Assembly (NCBI RefSeq): GCF_003399645.1
Contig: NZ_NBXD01000026.1
Coordinates: forward strand, 1 to 64,000
DNA from: Subtercola boreus
Lineage (GTDB): Bacteria > Actinomycetota > Actinomycetes > Actinomycetales > Microbacteriaceae
Length of the DNA stretch: 64,000 bases
Direction: 5' to 3'
In this document: in pieces, positions 34,049 through 42,669 of the stretch
Layout of the letters: the number at the start of each line of letters is the position of its first letter
Position numbering within the stretch: position 1 is the stretch's first letter
The notes under the pieces: model-generated
The model's database searches: none
The model's input: the letters and a program-made list of their open reading frames with translations, nothing else
What the model was told of the DNA's origin: nothing
Position numbers and translations under genes: made by a program

Positions 34049-36782
34049 CGATGGTCACCGTTCCTGTGGTCGAGACTCCCGCGTCTCGGGCCTGGGTCTG
34101 GTAGCGGAAGGTCGCCGGGCCGGTGTAGCCGGGCTCGGGGGTGAAGGTGAACGCACCGGTGTCGTCGTTGATGACCACCGTGCCGTGCGCCGGCGGGTAG
34201 CCCTCGTTGATGCGCCACGGGGAGGTGAACGTCGGGAAGACGTCGTTCGAGAGCAGGCCGTGGTCGGCATCAACCGTGAGTACCGCGCCCGGCGCCGTGC
34301 GGTAGTGGTCGTCGACCGAGGTCGCCGGTGCTCCGACCGTCACCGCGATGGTGGTGGGGAGGCTCCGGCGACCTGCGGCGTCGGTCGCCACGACCGTGAT
34401 GGTCGAGTCACCGCGGTATGCAGCATCCGGAGTGTACGACGTCACGCCGACGGGGCTGATGCTGACGGCTCCGTGGTCGGCCGTGACGGAGAGGGGCAGG
34501 CCCGGTGCCAGGCACTGGGCGTTGCGCACCACGGTCGCAAGCCCCGCGACGACAACCTGCCTGGCGGGCGGCACACCGCAGGTCGGGGCGGCCGGGCGTA
34601 CGTCGGCCGACGCCGCTGTCGAAGCGCCGTTCACGTCGGCCAGCACGGCGGCCGTGGCTGCCCTGTCGGCGTCGTTCTGCTTCAGGTGCAGCGAGAAGTT
34701 CGCGGTGTCGCCGGCCGAGAAATGGGTGTTGGTGTACGTCAGCGTGTGCAAGACGTCGTCTTTCGCGCGCTTCCAGCCGGTCGGCACGCTGGCCTCGCTC
34801 TCGAGGTCGAAGCGGTCGAAGGAGAGGGTCACGACAGCGCTTCCGGCGGTCTTGGCCGTGACGCTGAGCCCGTGCACCACTCCCGTCGCCCCGGGCTGGA
34901 TGGCACCGGGCGCGATGAAGCTGCTGGCCGTCGCGACGGCGGGCTGCTCGGTGAGGGCCGGGAGCGTCGAATGCCGCGTCTCGTAGTCGAACCGCGCGCC
35001 CGGGTTGAGCCGCAACGATTCGGTCGTCGCCGCCGGAACGAGCAGCCTGATGTCGAACGCGTTGGTGTTCGTCAGGAACATGCGCACGCGCGGCTCGGTG
35101 CTGCCCGGGAACCCGCCGTCGAGGTAGTGTGGCACATTGAGCAGCAGTCCCTCGCGCGGGTCTCCGGGAGTGCCAAAGATGTCGACGGGCTTCTGCTTCG
35201 CGAAGGTCATATCGCCGGCCAGGACGAGCTGGTAGTCATCCCACCCGCGCAGGTTGTCGGCCAGCGAGCCGAACACCACGGTGCGACCGTCGGCGGTCAC
35301 CGGGGTCGCTCCGTCGGCGATGGAGTCGCCTTCCCCGGTGTTCGACAGAGTGGTGAAGGGCATCGCCTTCGCGTCTGTCGTCCAGTCCTGGGTATTGCGC
35401 CGAACCGAAATCGGCTGCATGTCTTCTGGGCGCCCGTCGGCACCGAGCGTCACCCGGTACACGTCGAGGGCGTCGTTGTCGTCGGTGAACTTCTGGCAGC
35501 TGCGGCATTCGCCGTCGATCCAGACGAGGGGGCTGATCGAGGTGAGCACGGCGCTCTGACCGTCGGCCGAGACGGCGATACGGGATGCTCCGCCCACCGC
35601 CTCGCGCCAATAGCGCGTTCTCATGGTCGACGGCATCACTCCCGTCGAGTCGGCGTGATCGGGCGCTGCGATGTCATTCAGCATCAGCGAAACCCGGTGC
35701 GTCTGCCCGGTGGACATGTCGCGCAGGTACGCATCCGAGAGATGTGTCGTCTTCGGCATGTCGCCGTCGGGAACGAGATTGGTGGCATCCGAGATGAAAC
35801 CGACCACGTTTCCGTCTGAGGAGACAGTGGGCAGAGAAGAACTCCTGTCGGTCTTCGTCAGGTCGGCCAGGGTGTCTGCCGTCGAGACATCCACCAGCTT
35901 CTTCGTGCCCGTCGTGCGGTCGAGTCGATAGACGTGGCTGAGGCGCGCGCCGGGGGTCGCGGTCGGGGGCGGCGTCGTCGCCGCCACTCCGATGTTGTCG
36001 GCGTCGGAGGTGAACACGACGAACCGACCGTCTGCCGACATCGCGGGCTGCGCACTCGAGCCGTGGGCTGCGACGAGCGTACCCGCGTCGGTGATTCCGG
36101 ATGTCACGTTGGTCGTGTCTCCTGAACCGACGTCGTAGATCTCCACGTTGCCGACCCCGGTGGTCGGGCCGCCGACGTTGTTGACGCCGGGAACCGAAGA
36201 GATGAACGCGACGTGCTGCCCGTCGGCCGAGACCACGGCAGAGGAGTTGCTGCCGTCGCGCACGGCTTCCCTGTCTGCGTCAGCCGAACTGCGGCGCGAG
36301 GAGACCCAGGCGACAGCGCCGGTGTCCAGGTCCTTCAACACGACCTGGCGGGCCCCGCCCGGGTCGTCGGGCAGCACATTGCGGTCGGTGGTCACGAAGG
36401 CGACGAACCGGCCGTCGGCCGAGACGGATGCCCCGAACGACGCCCCGTCTGCACCATCTGTTCTCGAATGGGTGGAGACGAGCTGGAGTGACCCGTCGGC
36501 GGTACTGCGACGGTAGACGTGCTTCTGGTCGCCGACCGCGTCGAAGGTGAGCTTCTCCACCGAGTCGAACACGGTGTACCGGCCGTCACCGGAGATCGAG
36601 ACGGAGGTTCCCGCGCCCGCGAGGGTGGGGCCGGCGTACTCCTGCACGTCGTAGTAGGTACGGTCGCCCGGCAGTGCCAGCGCCGCTGAGGTCGAGAAGA
36701 TGACCGGAGCGGCAAGCAGCAGGGCGGCGCATGCTGCGGTTGCAAGCACGGGGGTGCGGTGTCGAAGCAAAGTGTTCCTCAT
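34038..36782 (-). CDS. Large secreted beta-propeller (PD40/TolB-like) protein with C-terminal Ig-like/cadherin-like domain
   Basis: 914 residues. Signal peptide to about 37. From about 45 to 520 short repeats of the type S-x-D-G-R-x-V-x-F recur (for example S-G-D-G-R-Y-T-V-F, S-A-D-G-R-F-V-A-F, S-A-D-G-Q-H-V-A-F), which is the PD40/WD40-like propeller. The last 170 residues form tandem beta-sandwich domains ending in V-D-D-H-Y-x-T and a G-Y-T-G-P-A-T-F-x-Y block common in cadherin-like/Big-type domains. It lacks a sortase motif. The role is unknown; binding of extracellular ligands is inferred. The partner protease gene overlaps its stop. Confidence 0.75.
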   Translation of the reverse strand: MRNTLLRHRTPVLATAACAALLLAAPVIFSTSAALALPGDRTYYDVQEYAGPTLAGAGTSVSISGDGRYTVFDSVEKLTFDAVGDQKHVYRRSTADGSLQLVSTHSRTDGADGASFGASVSADGRFVAFVTTDRNVLPDDPGGARQVVLKDLDTGAVAWVSSRRSSADADREAVRDGSNSSAVVSADGQHVAFISSVPGVNNVGGPTTGVGNVEIYDVGSGDTTNVTSGITDAGTLVAAHGSSAQPAMSADGRFVVFTSDADNIGVAATTPPPTATPGARLSHVYRLDRTTGTKKLVDVSTADTLADLTKTDRSSSLPTVSSDGNVVGFISDATNLVPDGDMPKTTHLSDAYLRDMSTGQTHRVSLMLNDIAAPDHADSTGVMPSTMRTRYWREAVGGASRIAVSADGQSAVLTSISPLVWIDGECRSCQKFTDDNDALDVYRVTLGADGRPEDMQPISVRRNTQDWTTDAKAMPFTTLSNTGEGDSIADGATPVTADGRTVVFGSLADNLRGWDDYQLVLAGDMTFAKQKPVDIFGTPGDPREGLLLNVPHYLDGGFPGSTEPRVRMFLTNTNAFDIRLLVPAATTESLRLNPGARFDYETRHSTLPALTEQPAVATASSFIAPGAIQPGATGVVHGLSVTAKTAGSAVVTLSFDRFDLESEASVPTGWKRAKDDVLHTLTYTNTHFSAGDTANFSLHLKQNDADRAATAAVLADVNGASTAASADVRPAAPTCGVPPARQVVVAGLATVVRNAQCLAPGLPLSVTADHGAVSISPVGVTSYTPDAAYRGDSTITVVATDAAGRRSLPTTIAVTVGAPATSVDDHYRTAPGAVLTVDADHGLLSNDVFPTFTSPWRINEGYPPAHGTVVINDDTGAFTFTPEPGYTGPATFRYQTQARDAGVSTTGTVTIDVQ

Positions 36783-36963
36783 TCGTTTCGGGCATTCTGC
36801 CCTCAAGAAGGAGAGAGTCGACGGGGCCTGTTCGCTTACGCCGGTCACCCACCCCAGAACGGGTGCCACATAAATTCGGTGCTTCTTTTGCCCCCGCAAA
36901 GAAACGCAGATGTCACACCGGCGAACACTCCCCGCCCTCTCCGCTCCACACGATGATGGACGC

Positions 36964-37953
36964 ATGCCCGCATCATCCGACGTGACCTTGCGCTTTCTCG
37001 CCTCCCCGACCGACGTCGCCAGCATCGGCGGGAAGGTGCACGCCGGCAAGGTGCTCGAATGGATCGACAAAGCCGGCTACGCCTGCGCCGTCGGCTGGAG
37101 CCAGAGCTACTGCGTCACCGCCTACGTCGGCAGTGTGAGTTTCGTCGCACCGATCGAGTCGGGCAACCTCGTGGAGGTGCACGCGAAGCTGGTCTACACG
37201 GGCACCTCGAGCATGCACATCCGCGTCAACGTGTCGTCGGCCGATCCGCGGGTGGGCCGTTACGTCACGTCGACCGACTGCGTCATCATCTTCGTGGCGG
37301 TGGGGCCGGATGCCCGCCCCACCCCTGTGCCGCCCTGGGCGCCCGAGAGCGAGAGCGATGCCGCTCTCCACACCGACGCCGTGCACCGCATCGATGTCCG
37401 TGCCGCCATCGCCGAGGCGATGAAGGGCCAGATCTACTCCGACGACGGCACGGCCGAGCGCATCACCCTTCGGTTCTTCGCCGCTCCCACCGATGTGAAC
37501 TGGGGCGGCAAGACCCACGGCGGCACGGTCATGCGCTGGATCGACGAGGCCACACTGGCCTGCGCCTCGACGTGGAGCGGGCTCGACGCCATCACCGTGT
37601 ACTCCGGCGGCATCCGGTTCTATCGGCCCATTCCGATCGGGCACCTCGTCGAGGTCGAAGCGCGGCTGGTGCACACGGGGCACTCCGCGATGCACATCAG
37701 CACCCACGTGCGCTCGCGCGACCCTCGGGAACGCGAGTTGCAGCTCACCACCCACTGCCTCACCATCGTGGCCGGGCTCGACGGTGAGGGCCACACCACC
37801 GCCGTTCCGCCCTGGCAGCCGGTCACCGACGAAGACCGACGACTGGATGCCCACGCGCGCCACCTCTCCCACCTGCGGCAGGGTTCGACCCACCTCCCGC
37901 CGCTGGTGCACGCGGAGGCATCGGCCGTCGCCGGTTTGTTAGCGAGGAGGTGA
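36964..37953 (+). CDS. Acyl-CoA thioesterase, double hot-dog
   Basis: 329 residues comprising two homologous hot-dog domains (about 1-135 and 160-300). Each has the acyl-CoA hydrolase block G-G-K-x-H-x-G-x-V-x-x-W-I-D (residues 20-33 and near 182). The duplicated form resembles cytosolic acyl-CoA thioesterases such as ACOT7 and hydrolyses acyl-CoA to free acid and CoA. The second domain is better conserved than the first. The start is assigned to ATG at M-P-A-S-S-D; an upstream ATG 18 codons earlier is possible. A well-placed ribosome-binding site is not evident. Confidence 0.87.
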   Translation: MPASSDVTLRFLASPTDVASIGGKVHAGKVLEWIDKAGYACAVGWSQSYCVTAYVGSVSFVAPIESGNLVEVHAKLVYTGTSSMHIRVNVSSADPRVGRYVTSTDCVIIFVAVGPDARPTPVPPWAPESESDAALHTDAVHRIDVRAAIAEAMKGQIYSDDGTAERITLRFFAAPTDVNWGGKTHGGTVMRWIDEATLACASTWSGLDAITVYSGGIRFYRPIPIGHLVEVEARLVHTGHSAMHISTHVRSRDPRERELQLTTHCLTIVAGLDGEGHTTAVPPWQPVTDEDRRLDAHARHLSHLRQGSTHLPPLVHAEASAVAGLLARR

Positions 37954-38083
37954 CACCCTCGTAACATCTCCGTATCAATCTGCGGCTTTACTGGGTCAGG
38001 GGCCCCAATCGGGGACTAGACGCACATTCGATACCTCACGGTCGCCAGCGGCGACGATCGTCACCATCAAAGGAGAGCTACCG

Positions 38084-39124
38084 ATGACGCAGACAACGAC
38101 CGGAGCGAGCCACTTGTCGAAATCACGGTCTGAGCTCGAGGGTTCAGCAGAACAGCCGACCACGATGCGCGCGGCTGTGATCGATGAAACCGGATGCCCG
38201 GATGTTCTGCACCTCGCCGATGTCCGGCTGCCCCTCCGCATCAACTCCGAGGTGCTCGTGCAGATCGCCGGTGCCGGAGTGAATCCGCTCGACGCCAAGA
38301 CGCGGGGCGGCAGGGGCGTGTCGGCGGCCATCGAGTCGTTCCCGTACATCCTGGGCCAGGATTTCAGCGGTGTCGTCGTCGAGACGCCCTACGAAGCATT
38401 CCACCTGAAGGTCGGCGACGAGGTGTACGGCATGCTGAGCGCGCCTCGCGGGCAGGGGTCCTACGCCGAATACGCAGCGGTTCCCAGCATGCAGGTCTGC
38501 AGGAAGCCGGCCCGGCTGTCGATGATCGAAGCCGCCGCCGTTCCGGTCGCCGCACTCACGGCCTGGGGCATGGTCGTCGATGTGGCGAAGGCCCACGAGG
38601 GGCAGCGCATCCTCATCCACGCCGGCGCCGGCGGGGTCGGGCACTTCGCCGTGCAGTTCGCTGCGTACTTCGGAGCCCACGTGATCGCGACGTCGTCGGG
38701 TCGTAATTCGAGCTGGTTGCGCGAGCTCGGCGCCGCCGAGGTCATCGACTACACCTCGAAGCGTTTCGAAGACGAGGTCTCCAGAGTCGACGTGGTGATC
38801 GACCTGATCGGCAACGCGACCGACGACACCGGTACGCGGTCGCTGCAGACCCTGCGCCCGGGCGGACTGCTCATCAACGCTCCGACCGGAAGCTGGCCGA
38901 CCGTGGTCGCCGACGCCAAGGCACTCGGACTCCGCGCCACGACCTACACGGTGTCACCCGATGCCTCGACGCTCACGATAATCACCCGGCTGATCAACTC
39001 GGGAGACGTGCATGTGCACGTCGATGAGGTCTTCGAGCTGTCGGATGCCGCGGAGGCCCACCGCCGCCTCGAGGAGGGCCACACGCGGGGCAAGCTCGTG
39101 ATCGCGGTCTCCGAGCAACCCTGA
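38084..39124 (+). CDS. NADP-dependent MDR-family oxidoreductase (quinone reductase-like)
   Basis: 346 residues. It has the alcohol-dehydrogenase-like GroES domain with N-P-L-D-A-K and G-Q-D-F-S-G, then the Rossmann nucleotide motif A-G-A-G-G-V-G-H near 184. No zinc ligands are visible, as in quinone-reductase/enoyl-reductase branches. It would reduce an unsaturated carbonyl or quinone with NAD(P)H. An N-terminal extension of about 27 residues precedes the typical M-R-A-A-V-I start; the ATG used here has a strong AAAGGAGAG site. Confidence 0.88.
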   Translation: MTQTTTGASHLSKSRSELEGSAEQPTTMRAAVIDETGCPDVLHLADVRLPLRINSEVLVQIAGAGVNPLDAKTRGGRGVSAAIESFPYILGQDFSGVVVETPYEAFHLKVGDEVYGMLSAPRGQGSYAEYAAVPSMQVCRKPARLSMIEAAAVPVAALTAWGMVVDVAKAHEGQRILIHAGAGGVGHFAVQFAAYFGAHVIATSSGRNSSWLRELGAAEVIDYTSKRFEDEVSRVDVVIDLIGNATDDTGTRSLQTLRPGGLLINAPTGSWPTVVADAKALGLRATTYTVSPDASTLTIITRLINSGDVHVHVDEVFELSDAAEAHRRLEEGHTRGKLVIAVSEQP

Positions 39125-39125
39125 A

Positions 39126-39146
39126 CCCCGCACGTGTTGTGCGGGG
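39126..39146 (+). terminator. Hairpin after the oxidoreductase gene, running into a G12 tract
   Basis: CCCCGCAC-gtgtt-GTGCGGGG, an 8 bp perfect stem starting one base after the stop. Its 3' arm merges into twelve consecutive G (39143-39154). Confidence 0.7.
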
Positions 39147-39154
39147 GGGGGGGG

Positions 39155-39685
39155 CTAGAGCGCGCGCTCCCGCACGAAGTCGTCTTCGCGCTCCGTTCCG
39201 ACGTAGAACGTCTTCGTACCGACGACCGTGAAGCCGCTCTTCTCGTAGAAACGGTTGGCGCGAACGTTCAGGTTGTTCACCCCGAGCCAGACTCCGGATG
39301 CTCCACCCTCGCCGGCCGCCTCGACCGACAGTCGCATGAGCTCCGCCGCAACGCCCTGCCCGTGGAAGCCCGGCACGACGTAGCACTTGCTCAGCTCGGC
39401 CGTCGGATGAATCGACAGCACCGCCTGCACATCGGGGTCGGCCGGGGGCCCCAGGATGACCATGGTGTAGCCGATCGGGAGGCCCTCCGATTCGGCGAGG
39501 AACAGCATCCTGTCGCCGTCTGCAAGGTACTCGTCGAAGCGCTCGCGGGTGAGGGTCTTCTCGAGGTGCGATTGGATGCCGCCGGCCGTGGTGTGCGGCG
39601 GGCAGGCGAGCACGAAGGTGGCGGCGGCGATGAGGGCGAGGCGGGCGGCATCGTCAGAACCGGCGCGTCGGTAGGAAACGGGCAT
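39155..39685 (-). CDS. GNAT-family N-acetyltransferase
   Basis: 176 residues. It shows the GNAT pattern: beta4 with K-C-Y-V-V-P-G-F-H and the acetyl-CoA loop Q-G-V-A-A-E-L near 105-115, followed by V-N-N-L-N-V-R-A-N-R-F-Y-E-K-S-G-F, the typical C-terminal wedge. Substrate unknown. It lies between rplA and the oxidoreductase gene, with terminators on both sides, and is likely a separate unit. The stop is adjacent to a long G-run on the plus strand. Confidence 0.88.
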   Translation of the reverse strand: MPVSYRRAGSDDAARLALIAAATFVLACPPHTTAGGIQSHLEKTLTRERFDEYLADGDRMLFLAESEGLPIGYTMVILGPPADPDVQAVLSIHPTAELSKCYVVPGFHGQGVAAELMRLSVEAAGEGGASGVWLGVNNLNVRANRFYEKSGFTVVGTKTFYVGTEREDDFVRERAL

Positions 39686-39701
39686 CCCCCCACCTTAAAC
39701 G

Positions 39702-39733
39702 ACGAGAGGGCCCGCCGAAGCGGACCCTCTCGT
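39702..39733 (-). terminator. Terminator of the rplK-rplA operon
   Basis: ACGAGAGGG-c-CCGC pairs with GCGG-a-CCCTCTCGT; the loop is CGAA. It starts 14 bases after the rplA stop. The hairpin can also act on the plus strand. Confidence 0.85.
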
Positions 39734-39746
39734 GTGGACCCAGCGC

Positions 39747-40439
39747 CTAGGCCAGCGCGTTGACGTCGACCGGGATGCCAGGACCGAAGGTCGTCGAAAC
39801 GGTGCCCTTGGTGATGTAGCGGCCCTTCGAGGAGGACGGCTTCTGGCGAACGATCTCGTCGAGCGCTGCAGCGACGTTCTCACGCAGCTGATCGGGCGAG
39901 AAGCTCGCCTTGCCGGCCACGAAGTGCACGTTGGAGTGCTTGTCGACGCGGAACTCGATCTTTCCACCCTTGATCTCGGTGACAGCCTTCGCCACGTCGG
40001 GGGTGACGGTGCCCGTCTTCGGGTTGGGCATGAGGCCGCGCGGGCCGAGTACCTTACCGAGACGACCGACCTTGCCCATGAGCTCCGGGGTCGAGACGGC
40101 GGAGTCGAACGAGGTGTAGCCGCCGGCCACCTTCTCGATCAGCTCGTCGCCACCGACCTCGTCGGCGCCGGCAGCGATGGCTGCGTCGGCCGCGGGGCCC
40201 GTTGCGAACACGATGACGCGGGCGGTCTTGCCCGTGCCGTGGGGCAGGATGACGGTGCCGCGCACCATCTGGTCTGCCTTGCGGGGGTCGACGCCGAGCT
40301 TGAGGGCGACCTCGACCGTGCTGTCGAACTTGACGGAGCCGGTCTCCTTCGCGAGAACGACAGCCTCAGCCGCCGTGTAGAACCTGCCGTCTTCGACCTT
40401 CGCCGCGGCTGCCCTGTATGCCTTTGATTTCTGTGCCAT
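39747..40439 (-). CDS. rplA: Large ribosomal subunit protein uL1
   Basis: 230 residues, normal length. Contains [17 protein letters not shown] and the [18 protein letters not shown] signature. L1 binds the 23S rRNA stalk and, in known systems, its own mRNA. It directly follows rplK (9-base gap), but rplJ is not the next gene; that pair lies 12.7 kb away. Confidence 0.98.
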   Translation of the reverse strand: MAQKSKAYRAAAAKVEDGRFYTAAEAVVLAKETGSVKFDSTVEVALKLGVDPRKADQMVRGTVILPHGTGKTARVIVFATGPAADAAIAAGADEVGGDELIEKVAGGYTSFDSAVSTPELMGKVGRLGKVLGPRGLMPNPKTGTVTPDVAKAVTEIKGGKIEFRVDKHSNVHFVAGKASFSPDQLRENVAAALDEIVRQKPSSSKGRYITKGTVSTTFGPGIPVDVNALA

Positions 40440-40448
40440 GAGAGCCTC

Positions 40449-40880
40449 CTACGCCTCGACCGTGATGCCCATGGAGCGGGCGGTTCCTGCGATGATCAAC
40501 GACGCTGCGTCGAGATCGTTGGCGTTGAGGTCGGCCAGTTTGATCTGGGCGATCTCGCGAACCTGCTCGCGGGTGAGCTTCGCGACCTTGACGGTGTGCG
40601 GGGTTCCGGAACCCTTCGCGACGCCGGCAGCCTTCTTGATGAGCTCTGCTGCGGGCGGGGTCTTCAGGATGAAGGTGAACGAACGATCTTCGTACACGGT
40701 GATCTCCACCGGGATGACGTTGCCGCGCTGGTCTTCTGTCGCCGCGTTGTACGCCTTGCAGAATTCCATGATGTTCACGCCGTGCTGACCCAGCGCCGGC
40801 CCGATGGGCGGTGCGGGGTTGGCGGCGCCGGCCTTGATCTGAAGCTTGATCAGACCTGTGACCTTCTTCTTCGGTGCCAT
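40449..40880 (-). CDS. rplK: Large ribosomal subunit protein uL11
   Basis: 143 residues. The N-terminal [21 protein letters not shown] signature and the C-terminal RNA-binding domain (about 75-143) are intact. The start is the ATG in M-A-P-K-K-K; a longer in-frame extension of eight codons is less likely. The 87-base gap to nusG contains a GAAGC/GCTTC hairpin that could end or attenuate the transcript. Confidence 0.98.
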   Translation of the reverse strand: MAPKKKVTGLIKLQIKAGAANPAPPIGPALGQHGVNIMEFCKAYNAATEDQRGNVIPVEITVYEDRSFTFILKTPPAAELIKKAAGVAKGSGTPHTVKVAKLTREQVREIAQIKLADLNANDLDAASLIIAGTARSMGITVEA

Positions 40881-40967
40881 GTTTTCTCTTCTCTCTCGTG
40901 CCATCCCGGAACGGATGACGCTCCCGAAGCCGGGCTTCTCCCGGGATCGGTGGTTTGTGGGGGGGTG

Positions 40968-42017
40968 CTACAGCTTCGTGACCTGATCGAACGACAGCTC
41001 GACCGGCGTCTCGCGCTCGAAGAGCGAGACGAGGACCGTGAGCTTGCCGCTCTCGGGCTTGATCTCGCTGATCGACCCGGGCAGGCCCGCGAACGAGCCC
41101 TCCTTGATCGTGATGGTCTCACCGATCTCGAAGTCGATCTCGGCCGGGATGGAGCGTGAGACGGCCTTGCCGCCCTTGGCTCCGCCGGTCTTCGCAGCCG
41201 GCGCTTCGATGATCTCGACGAGGCTCTTCAGCATGTTGAACGCCTCTTCGAAGCGCAGCGGGGTCGGGTTGTGCGAGTTGCCCACGAAGCCGGTGACACC
41301 GGGTGTGTGCCGCACGACAGACCAGCTGTCTTCGTTCAGATCCATGCGAACCAGCACGTAGCCGGGGATACGCACACGGGTGACGAGCTTGCGCTGGCCG
41401 TTCTTGATCTCGACGACGTCTTCCATCGGAACCTCGACCTGGTAGACGTAGTCCTCCATGCCCATCGAGCTCTTACGGCTCTCGATGTTCTGCTTCACAC
41501 GCTTCTCGAAACCGGCGTAGGAGTGGATGACGTACCACTTGCCGGGCATGAAACGCAGCTCGGTGCGAAAGGCCTCGTACGGGTCTTCGGGTGCGACCTC
41601 AGCATCGAGCTCTTCCTGCAGCTCGACGTCACCGGCACTGTCGGCGCTGACCACGGAGTCGGAGACGAAGTCGTCGTCTTCGGCGTCGGTCTCGGCCCCG
41701 TCGACCTCTTCTTCGTCTTCGATCGCCTCGAGGGCGGCCTCGGCGTCGTCGGCGTCGTCGGAGGCGAGCGCCTCATTCACTTCGGCGTCGGCCTCGAGGT
41801 CGTTCACTTCGACGACGTCGCCGTCACCGCCGTCAGCGTCAAGCCCGGCTTCGATGAAGTGCTCGTCGTTCGTACCGCCGTCGATGGCGCGCAACAGGGC
41901 ATCGAGGTCGCCGGGCGACTCGATCTCGATGTTGTCGCCCTCCTGAGCCTCTTCGACCTCGCTCGACTGCTCTTCGGCAGCCCCAAGGTCGAGATCGTCG
42001 CGGTTTGACTGTGACAC
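40968..42017 (-). CDS. nusG: Transcription elongation/antitermination factor NusG with long acidic N-terminus
   Basis: 349 residues against about 180 in E. coli. Residues 1-150 are strongly acidic, low-complexity (repeated D/E/A) and probably disordered. The NGN domain starts near 159 (W-Y-V-I-H-S-Y-A-G-F-E) and the KOW domain near 290 (V-x-I-K-E-G-S-F-A-G-L-P-G). It binds RNA polymerase and, via KOW, Rho or S10. The extension is shared by many actinobacterial NusG proteins; its length here should be compared with relatives. GTG start. secE lies 88 bases upstream in the same orientation. Confidence 0.96.
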   Translation of the reverse strand: MSQSNRDDLDLGAAEEQSSEVEEAQEGDNIEIESPGDLDALLRAIDGGTNDEHFIEAGLDADGGDGDVVEVNDLEADAEVNEALASDDADDAEAALEAIEDEEEVDGAETDAEDDDFVSDSVVSADSAGDVELQEELDAEVAPEDPYEAFRTELRFMPGKWYVIHSYAGFEKRVKQNIESRKSSMGMEDYVYQVEVPMEDVVEIKNGQRKLVTRVRIPGYVLVRMDLNEDSWSVVRHTPGVTGFVGNSHNPTPLRFEEAFNMLKSLVEIIEAPAAKTGGAKGGKAVSRSIPAEIDFEIGETITIKEGSFAGLPGSISEIKPESGKLTVLVSLFERETPVELSFDQVTKL

Positions 42018-42105
42018 TGGAATACGTTCCGTTTCTTTTCGGATGAAGGCAGGAATTCGCCTCAGCGAATCGGTGAACGGGGCTCAGCCCCGATGGACGA
42101 TGCTG

Positions 42106-42396
42106 TTACAGGCCGAGTGGGCTGGTTCCCGGATCGCCGAACACGAAGACGGCCGCCCAGCTGAACACGAAGTCGAGACCGGAGACCAGCGCCATCATGA
42201 TGACGACGAAGACCAGCACGACCAGCGTGTAGCTGATCAGTTCTTTACGGGTCGGGGTGACGACCTTCTTCAGTTCTGCGATGACCTGCCTGATGAACAG
42301 CACCAGACGGGAGAACGGGTTGCGCTTGGCAGCCCTGTCGCTCTTGGCGCGCTCGACGACAGCCTCACTCGGTTCGTCGACTATCTTTCGTGCCAC
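42106..42396 (-). CDS. secE: Preprotein translocase subunit SecE
   Basis: 96 residues. A polar N-terminus leads to F-S-R-L-V-L-F-I-R-Q-V-I-A-E-L-K-K-V-V-T-P-T, the conserved amphipathic SecE helix, then one membrane helix (about 52-76). It forms the SecYEG channel with SecY. The gene order tRNA-Trp, secE, nusG, rplK, rplA is the usual bacterial one. Confidence 0.96.
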   Translation of the reverse strand: MARKIVDEPSEAVVERAKSDRAAKRNPFSRLVLFIRQVIAELKKVVTPTRKELISYTLVVLVFVVIMMALVSGLDFVFSWAAVFVFGDPGTSPLGL

Positions 42397-42448
42397 CGTC
42401 AGTACCTTTCACAAGCGATCGAAGCAAGCAGACGCTCACTCCGATTTG

Positions 42449-42521
42449 CAGGGCGGACAGGACTCGAACCTGCAACCTGCGGTTTTGGAGACCGCTGCTC
42501 TACCAATTGAGCCACCACCCT
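42449..42521 (-). tRNA. trnW: tRNA-Trp (CCA)
   Basis: 73 bases on the minus strand. The acceptor stem is AGGGTGG/CCGCCCT with discriminator G; the anticodon arm reads CGGTC-TCCAAAA-CCG with anticodon CCA; the T-loop is GTTCGAGTC. Its place just upstream of secE is conserved in many bacteria. The CCA end is not encoded. Confidence 0.97.
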
Positions 42522-42669
42522 ATGAGCGAACTCCAGCCTACATTTTCATGCTGGCAGGTCACCGGCAAGGGAGAAATGGGCATGAAAAATGATGGCAGAG
42601 TTCAACTACCACAGACCAGTGTAGGTCAGATCAGGAGTGACCGCAAAGAGCGGGTCTAGGTTGGACAGC

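Noticed and set aside
36783-36963. A ydaO-type (c-di-AMP) riboswitch before the propeller gene
   Set aside because: Some G-rich segments look similar, but the conserved core could not be aligned by eye, so only a generic structured leader is noted.
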